From NCBI GenBank assembly GCA_012934845.2, contig WNNJ02003019.1, positions 61,259-125,258 on the forward strand: a DNA stretch of 64,000 nt, read 5' to 3'. The notes beneath the pieces are model-generated. The model was not told the DNA's origin. It worked only from the letters and a program-made list of their open reading frames with translations, and did not search any database. The stretch's first letter is position 1. Each line of letters starts with the position of its first letter. The translations under genes and the position numbers were made by a program. The stretch is from Pomphorhynchus laevis. Taxonomy: Eukaryota; Acanthocephala; Palaeacanthocephala; Echinorhynchida; Pomphorhynchidae. Below are positions 45,115 through 55,230 of the stretch, piece by piece.

Positions 45115-45145
45115 GACTGACGAAGACCCGGAAGGGTTGAAACGT
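45115..45145 (+). ncRNA. Hammerhead-like core (CTGACGA - hairpin - GAAAC)
   Basis: CTGACGA at 45117-45123 is followed by AGACCC, the loop GGAA, GGGTT and GAAAC at about 45138-45142. This is the strand order of a hammerhead (CUGANGA, stem II, GAAA) with a five to six pair stem II. No convincing stem III or cleavage triplet with a matching stem I was found nearby, so it may be only a relic of a Penelope-like terminal repeat. Confidence 0.45.
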
Positions 45146-45639
45146 TTTAAACAAAAATATTGTTCCTGTCTTATGATCTTATTCTATTCACATATTGTTG
45201 GTCTTCGATGATCGCAGACGGCAGTTCTGACCGTCTATATATATTTCCGAATATAAGATTAATTAATTTTTTAATGCATCTTTAATATCTGCAAAATCTT
45301 TATTTGTATAAAACGTGCTAAAATCGTATGTATTTATATTCTGAAAAATTATTTTTTTTGTGGTTTGAAAATTCTTTTGTAGAATTAATACTAAAATAGT
45401 GTTTAATATCAGTATTAATTTCGGTTACCTTACTATTGCAATTACCAAATGTGAGATGGTATCGATCATTTTTTGCTACCGTATATAATAAATTGGAATC
45501 CATATCATTAGAAGCACCGAATCTTGATTATTTTTCAATTAGTTTCCTTAATTGTTTCTCGCCTGGCGCTTGATTTTCAAAAATAAAACTTAGAGCGTAT
45601 GAAATATTTTTTGTATTTTAATATGTAAATTCTTCTGAT

Positions 45640-45850
45640 TGTGGCACGCTATTATCCTCACATGTATTGTTCCTATTTTTGATACAACATAACGCTATTA
45701 ATCAGCCTGGGTTGATCTCATCAGCTGCTAACCCATACCTCCACGCTTCGACCCTTATTATGTGCTTACTCCGTACAGTGGTGCTGATCGGATTCGAACT
45801 CAGAACGTCTATCTTGATTCAGCGCTACATCAACTAGGCTGACAGATCCA
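45640..45850 (-). mobile_element. tRNA-headed SINE-like unit with hammerhead-like body
   Basis: On the minus strand, TCAGCCTAGTTGATG (45842-45828) resembles a pol III A box and GTTCGAATCC (45799-45790) a B box, about 30 bases apart. The body that follows has AAGGGTCGAAGCG (GAAGC at 45749-45745), then CAGCTGATGAGATC (CTGATGA at 45724-45718), then GCGTT near 45694-45691. The same body without the tRNA-like head forms the palindrome at 49164-49411. The acceptor stem of the tRNA part does not pair well, so it is derived and aged. Confidence 0.55.
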
Positions 45851-46027
45851 TTGGTGTAGATACACATTGATATATTATATTACTTTGAATATGTAAATGT
45901 ATATTTAGAAATTTTTGTATTTAGTGGCTGAAGTTTTTGTATCGGGATGCAGATATAAATTCGCATCAACCAAAAGAAAGGCTTTAGGTTTCTAAGTTAG
46001 TCTTTATTTCAACCTTTTCTCTAAGAC

Positions 46028-47540
46028 CCTTGATGTACTAACGACTTTGATTGCTATGGGTTTTTGACCATAGTTTGATGTGATTGTAGTTTTTGATTTT
46101 AGATATTTAGTGTTGAATAAAACCTCTTTGGTTCATCTTGAAAGTTGATTTACAACAATTTATTCAACACTATGTCATCCGACGATCATCGGTAATGCCT
46201 CCAGCAAGTTGACCGAAACGTTCTAAAATCGATTGCTCGATTAGGAAGATTTGATGTACCTACTGAATAACCCGAAAGTCATAGGAAATTTAAATTATGG
46301 AAGCACAATTTCAGCTATGTCCTATCCTCAACCCACGAAACCGACAAATTGGAATACCTTCTAATGCATGTAGGGTCTCGTGTATACGAACTAATTGAAG
46401 ACTGCTCGACGTATGATGAAGTTATGACAGTATTAGAGCGAATCTACGTAAAAACTCCAAACGATGTACTCGCTCGTCACATTTTATCGATTCACGGGCA
46501 GAAAAGTGAGGAAGACATCGAAACCTTTATTTAAGTGCTACGATCCTTAGCGTAGGACTGCAATTTCAGAACTTTAACAGCAGACAAAGCCAAAATGACT
46601 ATATTTGAGATGCCTTGATACGTGGTATCCGTTGTGATTCGATCAGGCAACGATTGCTGGAATTTGGCTAATTAGATCGATATATTTAGATCAAGGTTAT
46701 GCATACCAGTCACTGTCGTTTAAAAAATAGTTTTCGGACATGGGGATATGCAAAAGTCAAACTACCCCTTACAGACCGCGAGGAAACGGCCACTGTGAAA
46801 GACTCAATGTTACTTTTTGGAAAGGAATCATGCTGGCTTTATAGACGAGAAATATGCTGATAACAAAGTGGGAAAGTGTTCTTCCCGACGCGCTGTCGTC
46901 TATCCGCTGGTTATTATGTACATCGACTAACGAAACACCGCATAATAAGCTCTTTTCATTCTCGCGACGATTTCCACCATGCCATAAGCTGCCAGGATGG
47001 CTAAGCGAGGGTAGAAATGTACTGATGCGACAAAATAATCGATCATCGAAATTCAACCCGTTAGTTGAAAGCGTCAGGCTAATCAATTCTAACCCGGTGT
47101 ACTCGACAGTTCAAGATCAATTCAGAGGAGTACAAAATGTATCGACGCAGAATCTAGCTGGCGAAGGCGACGATAGGGATGGTCTCGATTCTTCGAAACA
47201 GCCAGAAACGACAAATAATGATGAAAGAGAAGAATTAAGTCAATCAAAAGAAGATAGCATTTTCATAATCAATGAAACCTGTGGTGATCAGACTGATACT
47301 CACGTAGAAAACGTCGAAATCCCACTACAACTTACCTGCAACGATCGAACAGGACAATACGCAAGCCCATCAGATATCAGGAATTAAGAACTTACACAGT
47401 GTAAAAGAATGATGTATTAACGACTACGATTTCTATCGCATTTGACCATGCTTGATTTGATTGTTGTTTTTTTGATTTCAGATGTTTAGTGTTGAATAAA
47501 ACCTCTTTGGTTCATCTTGGAAGTTGATTTACAACAACCC
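46028..47540 (+). mobile_element. Ty3/gypsy-type LTR retrotransposon fossil with both LTR remnants
   Basis: Two direct repeats of about 135 bases, roughly 46028-46157 and 47404-47537, share TTTAGTGTTGAATAAAACCT and are the LTR remnants. Between them are a gag-like part (46349-46534 region, with ARHILS and a DVLARH-type block) and a part resembling the C-terminal end of gypsy-type pol (46854-47387: LPDALSSIRWLLCTSTNETP, then FSFSRRFPP). The element is broken and much shorter than an intact relative. The two LTRs still match at most positions, suggesting moderate age. Confidence 0.75.
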
Positions 47541-47760
47541 TGTCTTATTTAGAATCGATACAATATACTACTATCAATACGATATACGATATACTAATCG
47601 ATACGATATAATATTATTTGACAGTTTTTATTATACTAACCATTTTAGGGTTATTTAAAAATATACAAAAATACGCAAATCATGTTAAACTTGCCGCCTT
47701 TATATAATACTTAAATTCACATTACATTGTTGAAATTAGGCTAGTTGTCTCTCGATGGCT
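47541..47760. other. AT-rich spacer
   Basis: Contains short 'cgatacgatata'-type repeats at 47555-47612; nothing else recognised. Confidence 0.4.
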
Positions 47761-47764
47761 CGGT

Positions 47765-49012
47765 ACATAACACAATCAAGAAAAAAGGATTTATTTTTAC
47801 GTGCGGCGGATGTCGGGAGGGAGCATATTCCAGGCAAGTGGGGGTGGCGACGAGGGAGGATCGGAGACCGTAGTTGTTGGAGTAAGGGGAAATGACAGGA
47901 ACGCAGCGATATAGAGGTGGAGCGAGTGTCGTCTAAGAAAGGGAGGTTGATGAACGATGGAGAGCTGACAGCGATAAGGTGAAAAGTTACAATAAGGAGG
48001 CGGAGTTGGATGCGGATGTGGATGGTGGGCCGGGAGAGTTGGGGAAGATATGTGGATGTGTTGTCGAAGCGACGGAGACGTAGGAGCCTTCGAACAGCGG
48101 AGTTGATGATGCGTTGTAGGGGTTAGGATGATGGATTTTGGAGACGTGGCGAAAAGGCTGAGGTAGTAATCGATTTTAGGGAGGAAAAACGATGAAAGAA
48201 GAGACATAAGAACGGAAGTTGATAAAAGGGTGAATACAGCAGATGTCACGGAGGATTAAGTTAGACGATCGGACTTTGCCATGGACGAAGGGGTTAAGGG
48301 GAAGATGATTATCGAAATGGAAGTCTAAGAAAGTGAGATTGTGGACTATGGGGATGATTGATGAGTCAAAAGATACATGTGGAGGAGATATGTTAGGTTG
48401 ACGGAGGAATATCCACATTATTTTGAACATGTCGAGATTTAGAACGAGATGAAGATGGGAAAGACGTTTGTAGATAGAAGAAAGACAGTTGGATGCAGAA
48501 ATACCAATATCGTGTATGCAATGGGCGGGTGCATGAGCATAGATGAGGATGTCATCTGCGTATTGCTTGACATTAAAGGAGTAATGTTTGATAAACGGAA
48601 AGATCACCAAGCAGAAAAGAGAAAAGCATGGGACCTATGACTGAACTTTGTGAGACCCCGCAGAAAATAGAAATGTGAGGGGAATATGATGAATTAGAAC
48701 AGACGCGAAAAGAACGGTCGGATAGATATGAGGCAAACCATGTTACGGAGGAGGAAGTAAAGCTGTAATCATAACGAAGGCGAGAAATGAGGATTAAGTG
48801 GTTGACGATGTCGAGGACGAATGAAATATCGAGGGAGATGAGAACACTATATACAGCCTTGTCACGAGAAGTGAGTAGGTCGTTGTAAACTTCCATGCAG
48901 GCGATTTCTGTGGAATTATTAGAGCGGAAACCGGATTGGAAAGGAGGGTACAGATTGGATGAAGAGAGATAAACTATGATCTGTATTAAGATGAGGTGAT
49001 TCACGAGTTTGA
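47765..49012 (-). mobile_element. L2/CR1-type LINE, copy c (5'-truncated)
   Basis: Minus-strand reverse transcriptase part only. Frame 49004-48573 has PPFQSGFRSNNSTEIACMEV and SLDISFVLDIVNH (motif A altered from SLDLSSAFDIVDH); frame 48610-48176 has QYADDILIYAHA; frame 48249-47797 has the C-terminal SLLSSFFLPKIDYYLSLF region and ends about 50 codons beyond the point where copy b is cut off. It starts abruptly near 49012, as expected for incomplete reverse transcription. Confidence 0.82.
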
Positions 49013-49163
49013 TTCACGTTTATTGTATAGTAAAAAATGCAATAGAGATCTTGGTCACTCCCCGGACATTGTCATTTCCCAGATTCGCGGAGATAGTTAA
49101 CTTCTCATAAGTATTGTGATCTCGAGGAAATGTTATTGAATAAACATTTAAATAAAGTTTATA

Positions 49164-49411
49164 TTCTTGATACAGCAGGACGCTACTAATCAGTCTGGGT
49201 GGGTCTCATCAGCTGATGACCCATACCTACATTTCACGTTTCGACCCTTATTGTCTGCTTACTTCGTACACCGATGCTGATCGTCAAAGGCGATCAGCAC
49301 CAGTGTACGGAGTAAGCAGATAATAGAGGTCGAAACGTGAAATATTAGTCTGGATCAGAAGCTGATGAGACCCACCCAGACTGATTAGTAGCGTCCTGCT
49401 GTATCAAGAAT
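49164..49411. repeat. Palindromic dimer of the SINE-like hammerhead body
   Basis: Two 120-base inverted arms (49164-49283 and 49291-49411) each match the body of the 45640-45790 unit. Left arm, minus strand: GGGTC-GAAAC (49247-49238), CTGATGA-GACCC (49212-49201), GTC (49181-49179). Right arm, plus strand: GGTC-GAAAC (49328-49336), CTGATGA-GACCC (49362-49373), GTC (49393-49395). Confidence 0.85.
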
Positions 49412-49799
49412 AGGAACAATACCTGTGAGGATAATATTGTGCTACAACTAGCGGAATTTCATCTCACAGATGCATTCAAGTTAAACTTAAATAAAGCATT
49501 GTCAATTTGATAAGTGTCCACTCCATGTCCTGCTCTAAGTATATTCCAAAAAGTAAATGTAACATAAATATGTATTGTGTACTTTACGATTTGTTAGCTC
49601 TACCATCAAGGATTAACAGCTCTCGTGTATGTAAATTATGCGATATAGTTATTATTAATATTACGATAGTATGCGATATTATATACTATAATAATTTGTA
49701 TTTATTTAATATTTATTTATAAGTAATGTGCTTGTTTAAAATAGATTATATTATCTATTACGGGGCAAAATACAAAATTAACACTCTATAATATACGCT
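49412..49799. other. AT-rich spacer
   Basis: No supported gene; a short open frame at 49507-49722 has no known motif. Confidence 0.4.
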
Positions 49800-50010
49800 G
49801 TTTCAGGAAATTCGTCATTAGCATGTATTTACCCCCGCTGTCATGCTGGATTGAAGAATAAGCGCAGAAACCTGATAGCATAGCAGTTACTCCCGATGAA
49901 CTCTATTTCTTGTTCGAATACATCGTCTGTTATTTATTATTCCATTAATAAAACTTGACTCTTTAAAATTTCAATTTAAAATCTTAACTTGATATAAGTT
50001 ATAAAATCTT
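49800..50010 (-). repeat. Dispersed repeat R, reverse copy
   Basis: Read on the minus strand it matches 16370-16510: GGAATAATAAATAACAGACG, AAGAAATAGAG, 'taactgctatgctatcagg' and 'catgctaatgacgaatttcc'. Confidence 0.7.
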
Positions 50011-50406
50011 ATATAACAATTATTTATTATTTATAATTATTTATTATTTGATTATTTAAATTTTATTTAGCATTATATTTTAATTAATAAATAATATAAA
50101 ATACATAAACACAGTTAGCTGATCTGATTTATATATACATAATGATAAAAACATCGATTATTCTGGGTTCTTGTATTTTGTTCAACTATATAGGCAAGGA
50201 AACGTTGCGGATTTTTGAAATTTAGATTTTCGAGAAAACTACTGCGTTATTTATCAGAATACGCAAATATTTGTGATCATGTAAATACATATTTTTGGCA
50301 CATCAGTAATCACTATATTTTAAATGATTATATTTAATTAAATTAATTATTAATTTTAATTAATAGATTTTAATTTGCTGAGCATAAGCTGAACTCATCT
50401 CATTTG

Positions 50407-50865
50407 ATGTCTACAGAAATCACAACAGACGATATTTACAGCAGTCGTGCAGAGAAAGATCGCGACAAAGACGAAGACATGGTATTTACTCTCGCGGAAA
50501 TAAGCAAGCATGATAGCACCGAGAGTTGTTGGATTGTAGTTCATGGTAATGTGTACGACGTCACAGAATATCTCGACCACCATCCAGGCGGATCATATGC
50601 TATGATGTCATTTGCAGGTGCTGAAGACTGCACTGATGCTTTTATGGATATTGGCCATTCATACATTGCTAAAGATATAATGAAAAAGTTTCGTATTGGA
50701 CGGGTCAAATCAGCACCAACTAATCGAGCCAGTAAATTTGAAAGCAGCGGATTGTCGAAACGTTACAACAGGATTGTACCCACAGATTGCCTACAAATAA
50801 TTGTATTCATTTTTATTATTATAATATCAATTATTAGTGCATCGATTTATTATTACGAATGGTAA
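50407..50865 (+). CDS. Cytochrome b5, tail-anchored
   Basis: Encodes 152 residues with a cytochrome b5 fold, a heme protein that passes electrons from reductases to desaturases, P450s and other ER enzymes. Residues 26-101 form the heme domain: VFTLAEISKHDS, SCWIVVHGNVYDVTEYL, HPGG at 59-62 (H59 is one heme ligand) and GHS at 83-85 (H84 the other), followed by MKKFRIG. Residues 131-149 are an uninterrupted hydrophobic segment (IIVFIFIIIISIISASI), a C-terminal membrane anchor followed by a short tail. The start is the ATG at 50407; the in-frame ATG giving M25 is an alternative that would match the usual family length, since residues 1-24 are an unusual charged extension. AATAAA lies at 50949-50954, about 85 bases past the stop. 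There is no intron, so a retrocopy is possible, but the frame is fully intact. Confidence 0.93.
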   Translation: MSTEITTDDIYSSRAEKDRDKDEDMVFTLAEISKHDSTESCWIVVHGNVYDVTEYLDHHPGGSYAMMSFAGAEDCTDAFMDIGHSYIAKDIMKKFRIGRVKSAPTNRASKFESSGLSKRYNRIVPTDCLQIIVFIFIIIISIISASIYYYEW

Positions 50866-50948
50866 ATTGGCGTTATAAAAACCGATGGTTATATATGTTT
50901 TATACTTTTCCTTTTTGCCTATAATTTTGCATCGATTGTTTCCTGCAT

Positions 50949-50954
50949 AATAAA
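50949..50954 (+). promoter_or_regulatory. Polyadenylation signal AATAAA for the cytochrome b5 gene
   Basis: An exact AATAAA about 85 bases after the TAA stop, in a T-rich 3' region. Confidence 0.55.
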
Positions 50955-51139
50955 CTTTATTGCTATTGATTTTATTATTATTTTTCAAATGCAAATCATG
51001 TTTATTCGCTGAATGTAAAATTATTTATACTTAATATTCATAGGCTTCACAGCAGAGAAACGCTATTTGTGTAACACATGCACATCAAAATCGCATTCAA
51101 CAACAATTTATTGACAAGAAAACAATAAAAGTAACACAA

Positions 51140-53400
51140 GATTTTTCTTGGCAACCACTGATTCGTGTGTCGGGTCCTGGAGGAAATATACGAATCAAAC
51201 AACTCCAAACATCGCGATCCTGGGCGACAGACTAGAGTTCGCTTTCAGACAATCCAAGGAGTTCTGCCAGTTTCGAGATTTGATATCTTCAACGGTACAG
51301 TGGTCTACCACAAGGACTCTTTCTAGAGAATCCGGCCTGGCTAAACCTCCGAGAAAAGCGATCCCTAAACATCTTCATGACGGTCCTAGCCGCCTTAACT
51401 GATTTTCTTCGATGTGGAGAAGCAGCACTTTACTCCGAGTGCATCCCTGATTACCAAATTCCTAAACTTATCTCTAAGTTTAAGACCGGCCACACCGCGA
51501 AGGAACCTCATTTCGGTCGCCTGTATCCGAGATCTTATTCTTTCGCTCATGACCCACAGCTCATGACCTTATGTTAAGATAGGAACGAAGATTGCGCGGT
51601 AAACCGAAAGATTCGCCAGACAACTCAAATCCCGCTTCAGCACGAAAAACCTGTGCAAAGAACGCATTTCTTCATTAGCTAAACAGATCCGCTTCTCAAT
51701 ATTCCTGATGTTCCTGCCGTCCCTCGAGAACAATACCCCGAGATACTTGAAGTCCTCCACATCAGGAAGAATGTTTTCCCAATCCAGGTTGACATTGACA
51801 TCTGAATCTGATACGAACACATAAGAACAGTCGTGAAAGTACTGACAAACATCACTCCTGCTTTCTATCCCATCGTAAATCGATCTAGTATGCATTGTAC
51901 GTCTTCAGGACAAGAATCCAACAAGACAAACCTTTCTTAAAGATCGGTACCACCATCCTCAGTTCGCCACTCACTAGGAACCTTGCCCGACTTCAATGCA
52001 ACGTTGGAAATCCGTGTTAGCCAATTCATGCCAACAACGTCGAGCCTTAAAAGCTTCAAGTCGAATCTCGTGTACTCCAGAAGATTGTCTATTACGAAGT
52101 TTTTAACAATAGCAATGACCTCTCTTATAGAGATGAGCTCTTTCTTTGGTTCTAAAAGCTCTACTTCTACAAGAAAAGACATATCCATCGGATTAAGGAG
52201 ACTCGTAAAATATTCATTCCAACAGCCAAGAATTTCTTAAATGTCAGTAAGCATAGACCCTCTATTGTCATTGACAATTTGAGGAGTTTTCTGCTTTCCA
52301 GCACGAAGGTTCTTGATCATCTTCTAGAATATCTTCGAAGCTGACCTATAAACAAGTTCTAAGTGTTCTTCAAACTTCTCTCAAGCCGCCTTATTCGCTT
52401 CAGTAACTGCTCGCGCTGAAGCTCTCTTTACCTTTAGGTATTTGTCTACAGCTTCCAATGATTTATCAGACAGTTGCCTTATAAGCAGTTTGTTCTGTTA
52501 GACGAAATCTCTAAATGTTGGTGTCCACCAAGCAGTTGGAGGTTGACCTCCGCGACAATCACCCAGGTTCTTCGAGCCACAACTTTTCACAATTATTTTG
52601 GCATACGATGATCTGAATATCTCCCATTCCTGATCAATGTTCTTCACCTCTTCTGCTAACAGACAGAAGTCCTCCCGGATGTAGCTAGAAAAACGTTCTT
52701 TGACATAAACATTTACTAAAAGTTCCCAGCGCACCCTCACTCAAAGTTTTCCAAAAAACGATCATTCGAGGACGATCCCACCATCGAAGCTAACTAAGCT
52801 TCGATGGCGGGATCGAAAATAGCGATCACGCCATCGAAGATAGTGATCACACCATCAAAAGTAGTTATCACACCATCGAAGTTAGTGATCACGCCATTGA
52901 AGGTAGTGATCGATTGACAGCTACGGCCCCCTCTCTTCACACGAGTGTCCAGAACATAATGTCGCAGATCAGATAAAACGATTAAAAAATCGATCACTGA
53001 TCTTTGACTGAGAGAATCCTAATGCCATTGCATCTATGGATTTTCTTATGTTCAAACATGGTGTTAGTTATGCACAAATTGTTACTTAAACAAAAGTGAA
53101 ATAATTCAAAATCTCTCTCATAACGATAGGAGAGTCCGTTCCTCCCCAGGACTCACTTCAAAGTGCTACTGTTGTTACCAACATGAGTATTGAAGTCACC
53201 CAATAGAACGAGTGAATCTCCAACAAGAGTACTATCAAGCAGAGCCTGAAGATCTTCCACGAGCACCGCGTATTCCGAGATAATGTTAGAAGCATACACA
53301 CAACAGTGATCCCCTTTCCCGATGTTGATGCCTCTTTCGCTCTCTTTGTCCAACTATCCGGTCACACGGCACCCGACAATGAAAACTGATTCAGTCAGTG
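51140..53400 (-). mobile_element. RTE-like LINE relic
   Basis: Minus-strand parts in order. Endonuclease: 53353-53153 with CVYASNIISEY and SLVLLGDFNTHVGN. Linker: 52740-52498 with WEIFRSSYAKI and WWTPTFRDFV. Early reverse transcriptase: 52188-51937 with DVVGMNWLTRISNVALKSGK and VPSEWRT. Late part: 51895-51569 with VEDFKYLGVLFSRDGRNIRN and LSVYRAIFVPILT. C-terminus: 51570-51400 with GHELWVMSERIRSRIQATEM and RNLVIRDALG. The catalytic palm including YADD is missing between about 51937 and 51895, an internal deletion. The clade is inferred from motif style. Confidence 0.75.
52796..52912 (-). repeat. 21-bp tandem repeat
   Basis: About five to six units of a 21-base repeat (gtgatcacaccatcgaagnta) that on the minus strand encode heptads of the form FDGVITx inside the frame 52997-52794. 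It interrupts the RTE-like LINE between endonuclease and linker. Confidence 0.85.
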
Positions 53401-53471
53401 GGGAGTTAAATACTGTTCATCGCTCTTAATTTATTTCTCGTAAATTTCTTGCTTGTCGTTTTTATTGTCTT

Positions 53472-53733
53472 GATTTTGTTTATTCGGATATCTCCCGTTC
53501 CCGATATTGTTTGCAACATCGCTACTGTAAGAAAAAAGGCCTATGTTACTCTCTTCCATCTTTTCGTCCATTGTCCAATCAGTCGTTGGAGTCATCGGAA
53601 TGATTTTGTTTGTTCGGCTATCTCCCGTTCCCGCTATCATTTAATGATCTAACATCGCTATTGTAAGGAAACCCATCCGTGACTCTCTTCCGCCTTTTCG
53701 TCCTTGTCTAATCCGCCGTTTGTATCATCGTTG
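53472..53733. repeat. 130-bp tandem dimer
   Basis: Units 53472-53601 and 53602-53733 align throughout (GATTTTGTTT.TTCGG.TATC, CTCCCGTTCCCG, AACATCGCTA.TGTAAG, CTCTTCC..CTTTTCGTCC). Non-coding; origin unknown. Confidence 0.85.
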
Positions 53734-54008
53734 GGATCTAAGATAGTTGGTTGATAGGATTACCCCTACAGCTGATGCAAGTCGGCCAATTATTTAGTCT
53801 GCTCAACTAATGTCGAACAGACGTTGCCTAGGCCGCTCCACGAATATGCTAATTGGCAATAGGTACCAGCTTGATACATAATCGAAAGCCATAAAGTGGC
53901 CGTGTATTTTTGCTCGAAATGTAAAAATAAACTATCTGCATCGATTTCGGACGGCTAGGCATCCCGCATTTCAATAAAACTATGTTAAAAATGTGTTGCC
54001 ATTTAACT

Positions 54009-54471
54009 AACATGTTACACTGTGGTTTGCACTACTTAAGCTGGATGATTACGTGTTTCTAATACTGAAATAATTACGTGCAAGGTTAACCTAATACGTT
54101 CACGTCTGATAACTCCTAATATTTGAAGATTGCGTATGAGATCATCAAATCTCGTTTTTCCCTCGAATCCATTGCGGCGACATGTTTAGAGTTTCGAAAC
54201 CATGCATATATGCCATGTCGTGGAAAACGAATACTCTTCGACTGGACATTGCTTTCCACGACATGATGTATATGCATGGTTTCGACACTATAAACATATC
54301 ACCGCTTTGGATTCGAGAGAAAAACGATATTTGATGATCTCATACGCAATCACCAAATATTATGGATTATCTGGCGTGAACGTCTTAAATTAACATTGAA
54401 TGTAATTATTTCGGCATCAGAAACAAGTAACCATGCAGCTTAAGAAGTGCAAATCACAGTGCCACATGTTA
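54009..54471. repeat. Foldback element
   Basis: Arms of about 218 bases (54009-54226 and 54253-54471) are imperfect inverted repeats around a 26-base loop; shared blocks include GATTGCGTATGAGATCATCA and GAAACCATGCATATA. A second, smaller hairpin (54434-54505) overlaps the right end. Confidence 0.88.
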
Positions 54472-54505
54472 GATGGCACTGTAGTTTACACTTCCTAAGC
54501 TGCAT

Positions 54506-54965
54506 GATTATGAAAAATGCTCACGGGCATTTTTGTGATATTCGGAGTGACCCATTTGTTATTATATTTTAGATTAGAACTTTTTTCTTTTTGAAAAAAT
54601 ACTGTATATCTATTTAGTTGTTGAAGGGCCAACGAAATTTGACACTATTAAGGATATTTATTTTACGATTTTTTTCGTAAAAATTTGATGGTTTAATAAT
54701 TTCGTGGGTATGCATTTCTGCAAAGTTGTTAATGTAAGCTAATGTTCATTTTTAATGAAGAGTATTCTTAAATGTGTTCATTCATCTTAAATGTTTTTGT
54801 ACAATAGAAAATAAAACTATTTTTCATATTATATGTTTGTCCTCAAAAAATACAAAACATTACTGACAATAATGTGTATTTTAAAAAAGTTGAATTTGTA
54901 CATAATTTATATCTTTATTGATCAGCCTTTGAGGTTATAAAACGCAAACGTTGACTAACAAAAGT
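54506..54965. other. AT-rich spacer
   Basis: No gene recognised. At 54980-55020 the 15-base unit 'caacaaaaatagggt' is tandemly repeated about three times. Confidence 0.4.
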
Positions 54966-55005
54966 AAAGAGAAATGGGCGAACAAAAATAGGGTCAACAA
55001 AAATA

Positions 55006-55230
55006 GGGTCAACAAAAATAAGATAAAATGTATCCATGTTTCTCGTTAGTCCTGTTTATTGAAGTATATTTTCAAACATAGCGATTTTGAGCATTTAAAT
55101 TTCAAAAATTATCAACATACAATCTAAACACCTCACTAAGGTAAGTTGATCTAGAATAATTTCAATTCGTACTCTGTTCAGTTGTAGATCAGCTATTAAA
55201 TGGCGCATCAAATAATGCTCTTATTTTTGT
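55006..55230 (+). repeat. Direct repeat D, first copy
   Basis: A 225-base block nearly identical to 56557-56783 (a handful of differences, for example 'ggcgcatc' against 'gacgcatc'). Internal phrases include 'ctcactaaggtaagttgatc'. Confidence 0.92.

Larger units (their letters stand above)
44560..45640 (-). mobile_element. Penelope-like element relic
   Basis: Minus-strand fragments carry Penelope-type reverse transcriptase signatures. The frame 44933-44688 has FRQVKGVPMRGNSSPTIAYL (compare QKKGIPMGSPLSP.LA) and IEHEFV. Near 45330-45260 the minus strand reads YDFSTFYTNKDFADIK-DALK, matching the motif A region (TFDFSTLYTNIPH). The motifs are in the expected order with an intervening AT microsatellite, and many stops are present. 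Penelope-like elements are retroelements distinct from LINEs and LTR elements, and several carry hammerhead ribozymes. Confidence 0.65.

Noticed and set aside
45785-45850. A functional tRNA gene
   Set aside because: A and B boxes are visible but the acceptor and anticodon stems do not pair; it reads as the head of a SINE-like unit.
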